Source of the DNA: Myxococcota bacterium
GTDB lineage: Bacteria > Myxococcota_A > UBA796 > UBA9615 > JAKLKC01
Assembly (NCBI GenBank): GCA_023150875.1
Contig: JAKLKC010000025.1
Location: forward strand, 25,255 to 89,254
Reading direction: 5' to 3'
Length of the DNA stretch: 64,000 nucleotides
Shown piece by piece: positions 60,688-64,000 of this stretch; positions within the stretch are counted from its first letter, which is position 1, and each line of letters starts with the position of its first letter. The notes beneath the pieces were generated by a model. It was given only the letters and a program-made list of their open reading frames with translations. It searched no databases and was not told where the DNA came from. The position numbers and the translations under genes are program-made.

Positions 60688-61581
60688 ATGGTCTCCGCCC
60701 TGTTCCAGCCCGAGCGGTGGCGCCCCGTCGAGGGGTTCCAGTTCCAGGACATCACCTACCACCGCGCCGTGGAGCACGGCACGGTGCGGATCGCCCTGCA
60801 CCGGCCCGAGGTCCGCAACGCCTTCCGCCCGCGGACCGTCGACGAGCTGTACGCTGCCCTGGAGCACGCCCGCACCTGCTCCGACGTCGGCTGCGTCCTG
60901 CTCACCGGCAACGGGCCCTCCCCCAAGGACGGGGGCTGGGCCTTCTGCTCCGGCGGGGACCAGCGGATCCGCGGGGCGGACGGCTACAAGTACGAGGGAG
61001 AGGGGGGCGCCCCCGATCCCGGCCGCCTGGGGCGCCTGCACATCCTGGAGGTGCAGCGGCTGATCCGCTTCATGCCCAAGGTGGTGATCGCCGTGGTGCC
61101 GGGGTGGGCGGTGGGGGGCGGCCACAGCCTGCACGTCGTCTGCGACCTGACCCTGGCCAGCCGGGAGCACGCGCGGTTCAAGCAGACCGACCCCGACGTC
61201 GCCAGTTTCGACTCCGGGTACGGGTCGGCGCTCCTGGCGCGGCAGGTGGGCCAGAAGAGGGCGCGGGAGGTGTTCTTCCTGGGCCTGGACTACACCGCCG
61301 AGGAGGCCGTCGCCATGGGCATGGCCAACGCCGCCGTGTCCCACGCCGAGCTGGAGAGCACCGCCCTGGAGTGGGGGCGGATCGTCAACTCCAAGAGCCC
61401 GACGGCGATGCGGATGCTCAAGTTCGGCTTCAACCTGCTGGACGACGGCATGGTAGGCCAGCAGATCTTCGCCGGGGAGGCCACCCGCCTCGCCTACGGC
61501 ACCGCCGAGGCCGAGGAGGGCCGGGACGCCTTCCTCCAGAAGAGGCCCCAGGACTACTCCCGCTTCCCCTGGCACTACTGA
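60688..61581 (+). CDS. menB: 1,4-dihydroxy-2-naphthoyl-CoA synthase (MenB)
   Basis: 297 aa crotonase-fold enzyme of menaquinone biosynthesis, converting o-succinylbenzoyl-CoA to DHNA-CoA. MenB-specific marks: FQDITYHRA, GWAFCSGGDQRIRGADGYKY, VPGWAVGGGHSLHVVCDLTLAS, FKQTDPDVASFDSGYGSALLARQVG, and KFGFNLLDDGMVGQQIFAGEATRLAY. The ATG at 60688 has GAGGAGGATC upstream. No other men genes are in the window. Its presence indicates a menaquinone-using respiratory chain. Confidence 0.95.
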   Translation: MVSALFQPERWRPVEGFQFQDITYHRAVEHGTVRIALHRPEVRNAFRPRTVDELYAALEHARTCSDVGCVLLTGNGPSPKDGGWAFCSGGDQRIRGADGYKYEGEGGAPDPGRLGRLHILEVQRLIRFMPKVVIAVVPGWAVGGGHSLHVVCDLTLASREHARFKQTDPDVASFDSGYGSALLARQVGQKRAREVFFLGLDYTAEEAVAMGMANAAVSHAELESTALEWGRIVNSKSPTAMRMLKFGFNLLDDGMVGQQIFAGEATRLAYGTAEAEEGRDAFLQKRPQDYSRFPWHY

Positions 61582-61584
61582 CGA

Positions 61585-61603
61585 CGGCCCGGGGGGAGGG
61601 CCG
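61585..61603 (+). terminator. Hairpin after menB
   Basis: CGGCCC (61585-61590), 7-base G-rich loop, GGGCCG (61598-61603), 3 bases after the menB stop. 6-bp all-GC stem, no T-tract. Possible terminator between convergent genes. Confidence 0.3.
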
Positions 61604-61684
61604 GCGGGGGCGAGCGCCGGGCGGTCCAGGCGCTCCCCCTCCTCCACCGGCCTCTCCCTCGCCGCGGCCGCCCGCGAGGGGGGC

Positions 61685-62302
61685 TTACTGCGGCGTCGCG
61701 TAGATCACGGTGACGCCCTGCTGGGGGTCGACCTGGAGCTCCAAGGTCACCTCCTGCATCGGGCCGCCCTCCTCGGTCTGCTCGCCCATCTGCACCAGGT
61801 GGTAGCGCATGGCGTGGGCGACCCCGGACTCGGGATCGATCTCGACCGCGAAGCCGGCGAGCTGCCAGTCGGTCTCGGCGAGGGCGCACTCCATGGTGCC
61901 GAGGACCTCCTCGGGGTCCATGTCCACGACGTAGGCCGCCTCGATGTTCTGGGGCAGGCACTCCGGCGCCGTGATCGCGGCGCCGATGTCGATCTCGGCG
62001 ATCTGGTTGTCGTCCAGCTCCCGGGCGTTCGCCAGCACCGGCAGGTTCATGGGCCCCATGCGGACGTTGCCGAGGTCCACGTTGGCGCAGGGGTCCATCG
62101 GGGCCTGTCCCGGCGCCTGGCCCTGGCCGGGATCCTGGCCGGGCCTCTGGCCCTGGCCGGGACCCTGGCCGGGCCTCTGGCCCTGGCCGGGCGCGCCGGG
62201 ACCTCCGGGGTAGCGGCCGCCGGGTCCCTGGGCGGTGGCGAGGGCGGGCGCCGCGAGGGCGACGGCGAGGGTGGCGGTGAGGAGGGCGTTGCGGACGTGC
62301 AT
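61685..62302 (-). CDS. Secreted protein with Pro-Gly-Gln repeats
   Basis: 205 aa. Signal peptide (LLTATLAVALAAPALA), then about 45 residues of PGQGQ/RPGQ-type low-complexity repeat, then a domain of about 135 residues (CANVDLGNVRMGPMNLPVLANARELDDNQIAEIDI..., CLPQNIEAAYVVDMDPEEVLGTMECALAETDWQLAG), beta-rich at the end (EVTLELQVDPQQGVTVIYATPQ). The ATG at 62302 has GGAGG 9 bases upstream. No family match. The repeat is a flexible, probably secreted linker. Confidence 0.7.
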   Translation of the reverse strand: MHVRNALLTATLAVALAAPALATAQGPGGRYPGGPGAPGQGQRPGQGPGQGQRPGQDPGQGQAPGQAPMDPCANVDLGNVRMGPMNLPVLANARELDDNQIAEIDIGAAITAPECLPQNIEAAYVVDMDPEEVLGTMECALAETDWQLAGFAVEIDPESGVAHAMRYHLVQMGEQTEEGGPMQEVTLELQVDPQQGVTVIYATPQ

Positions 62303-62532
62303 CTTGCGGATCCTCCGGGCGACCGTCGTGGCCACCTTGGTCGCCGCTCGCCCGGTGCAGGGCATGTGCCGGTGGTCCATTCCCCGCGCCGCGCGGGGGG
62401 GCCACGCCACGGGCTGGGCCCCCGCGACGGGAGACAGCGGCGTCGGGTACGCCCCCACCCGGACTGACCGCGGCCCGGGCGCCACGCTGTCACCCCCAGG
62501 AGGGCCCCGCGCCCCCGCCGGCCCCACGCACC

Positions 62533-63999
62533 TCAGTCCCGGCCGCGGTACACGTAGACGGCCCCGCCGTCCGCCGCCCCGAGGTCGCTGCCCGGCACCC
62601 CCACCAACAGGTCAGGCCGCCCGTCCCCGTCGACGTCGCCGGCGAAGGCGACGGCGCGCCCGGCCTGGTCTCCCGGGGCGACGCCCCCCAGCCGCGCCGC
62701 GGCGTCGGCGGTGGTGGTCTCGCCAGCGAAGGGGCCTCGGAAGAGGTACGCGGCGCCGGTCTCGCCGGACTCCGTGTCGGCCAGGTGGGCCCCCGCCAGC
62801 AGGTCCGGAGCCCCGTCACCGTCCACGTCCACTCCACCCGCCACCTGGAGGCCGAGCTGGGCATAGGGCTCGCTCCCCAGCACGCGGGCCGCGGCGCTGG
62901 CGAGGTCCACGTCCCCCGCGAAGGGCCCCAGCACGAGGTGGACGACGCCCCGATCTCCCTCGCCCGCCCCGGCGTTGGCCAGGGGCTCCCCGATCCACAG
63001 GTCCCCGTGCCCGTCCCCATCGACGTCCCCCGCGGGCGCGAAGGAGTGCCCCGCCAGGCCGTAGGCCTCGCCGCCGACGAACACCGCGTCGGCGTCCGCC
63101 AGGGAGTGGTCCCCGGGGGCGATGGGCCCGTGGACGAGGTACGCCTCCCCGGCGGCGGACAGGGGGATCCCACCTCCATCGGGATCGTGGTAGGACCCGG
63201 AGATCAGCACGTCCCCGTAGCCATCCCGGTCCAGGTCCCCGGCGGACGCGACGCGGAGACCCGCCTGGTCCTCGGCGGCACGCCCGGTGAATCGCGCGTG
63301 GGCCAGGGAGAGGTCCAGGTCCCCCGCCACCGGCCCCCGCACCAGGTAGGCGGCGCCCGCGAGGCTCCCGGCGGCGTCGTTCCACGGCGCGCCCACGAGG
63401 ACGTCGTCCCAGCCGTCTCCGTCGACGTCCCCCGCCCCCGCCACCCCGTAACCCGCGGCGTCGTTGGCCTCCTCCCCCAGGAAGCGCGCGTGGACGTGGG
63501 CCAGGGCCACCGTCGCCGCAGGTGGCCCCAGGACGAGGTAGGCGGCGCCGCTGTCCCCTCCCCCGGCGTTGGCCCCCTGCGCGCCCACCAGGACGTCGGG
63601 GAGGCCGTCCCCGTCGACATCCCCCGCACCCGCCAGCGCCGATCCGGCGCGGTCGGTGGCCAGCTCCGCCACGAAGAGGCTGTCGGCGGACGTGTCCTCC
63701 CGGATCCCGTCGAGGGGGCCCAGGAACAGGAAGGCGCTGCCGGCGGCCTCGCCTCCCACCGCCACGTCGTCGAGCCCATCCCCGTCCACGTCTCCGACCC
63801 CCGCGACGGCGTGGCCCAGGCGCGCAGACGCAACCGTGCCGACGAGGACGGCGTCGGCGCAGGCGGGCCCGACGTCCCCCCAGGACGGGGTGTCCGAGAG
63901 GAGGCCGTCGCAGTCCTGGTCCACCCCGTCGCACTGCTCGACCGCCCCCGGGTGCCGACCGGGATCGGCGTCGTCGCAGTCGATCCCCTCGGGGGATCC
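62533..63999 (-). CDS. FG-GAP/VCBS repeat protein (5' end outside window)
   Basis: 489 codons visible including the stop. The frame runs past the right edge, so the signal peptide and N-terminus are missing. Visible: a MopE-like metal motif (IDCDDADPGRHPG, CDGVDQDCDG) near 63990-63915, then about seven FG-GAP repeats of about 60 residues, each with GDVDGDG-type calcium loop followed by DDVLVGAP-type strand, the integrin alpha-type beta-propeller. It ends AVYVYRGRD. Predicted secreted, calcium-binding surface protein of the same family style as the beta-helix gene at 39974-41815. Confidence 0.88.
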   Translation of the reverse strand, partial: GSPEGIDCDDADPGRHPGAVEQCDGVDQDCDGLLSDTPSWGDVGPACADAVLVGTVASARLGHAVAGVGDVDGDGLDDVAVGGEAAGSAFLFLGPLDGIREDTSADSLFVAELATDRAGSALAGAGDVDGDGLPDVLVGAQGANAGGGDSGAAYLVLGPPAATVALAHVHARFLGEEANDAAGYGVAGAGDVDGDGWDDVLVGAPWNDAAGSLAGAAYLVRGPVAGDLDLSLAHARFTGRAAEDQAGLRVASAGDLDRDGYGDVLISGSYHDPDGGGIPLSAAGEAYLVHGPIAPGDHSLADADAVFVGGEAYGLAGHSFAPAGDVDGDGHGDLWIGEPLANAGAGEGDRGVVHLVLGPFAGDVDLASAAARVLGSEPYAQLGLQVAGGVDVDGDGAPDLLAGAHLADTESGETGAAYLFRGPFAGETTTADAAARLGGVAPGDQAGRAVAFAGDVDGDGRPDLLVGVPGSDLGAADGGAVYVYRGRD

Positions 64000-64000
64000 G

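Overview
The window is a very GC-rich, densely coded bacterial chromosome segment of the Myxococcota/'Deltaproteobacteria' type. The evidence is lineage-style rather than a marker-gene placement: a surface protein ending in a MYXO-CTERM-like Cys/Arg-rich sorting tail (39974-41815), Asp-rich linkers and MopE-like DCDD...CDGIDNDCDG calcium motifs, AgmX-type C-terminal domains (35398-36483, 43848-45533), many lipoproteins, and frequent GTG/TTG starts. I see no rRNA, tRNA, CRISPR array or complete insertion sequence.

Layout. 2-2178: housekeeping (partial dapE-like peptidase, ychF). 2188-8057, minus: a tightly coupled five-gene operon in which every junction is a 4-base ATGA/GTGA overlap. It encodes a 99-aa unknown, an NAD-sugar epimerase, a glycosyltransferase-radical SAM/SPASM fusion, a WG-repeat-O-methyltransferase fusion and a histidine phosphatase, behind a recognisable promoter and a long leader. 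8638-16110: an accessory, defence-like stretch with a HEAT-like protein, a PDDEXK_4-type nuclease plus partner, and then a DndD-like ATPase, a DndE-like/HerA fusion ATPase and an unknown third protein. There are no sulfur-transfer genes (DndA/DndC) nearby, so this module is the best candidate for an undescribed system.

16275-21929: HIT hydrolase, phosphate permease, arsenite methyltransferase, anti-sigma and ECF sigma factor, then a divergent membrane/DUF547 pair. Two matching GTAAC-N16-(A/G)GACG sites, before arsM and before the DUF6789-like gene, suggest a local ECF regulon. 22099-28764: lipoproteins, a YbjN-like secreted protein, LOG protein and biotin genes bioF-bioA-bioD. 28957-37084: hybrid CHASE histidine kinase, a second nuclease module (31644-33040), an RDD membrane protein ending in a CxxCH motif, a Phd-type antitoxin with a decayed PIN toxin, an AgmX-domain protein and a lipoprotein. 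37181-52744: B12-dependent radical SAM enzyme, RNA/DNA-type methyltransferase, beta-helix surface protein, clan GH-A glycosidase, pseudokinase, TPR proteins, sulfatase-TPR protein, APH-like kinase and a membrane TIR-like protein.

52773-60488, minus: a probable single transcription unit running eno - methyltransferase - WbpL-like initiating transferase - GT4 transferase - WbpV-like epimerase - GT39-like membrane protein - glutaredoxin. This is a small lipid-linked glycan pathway. 60688-63999: menB, a secreted PGQ-repeat protein and an FG-GAP repeat protein cut by the right end of the window.
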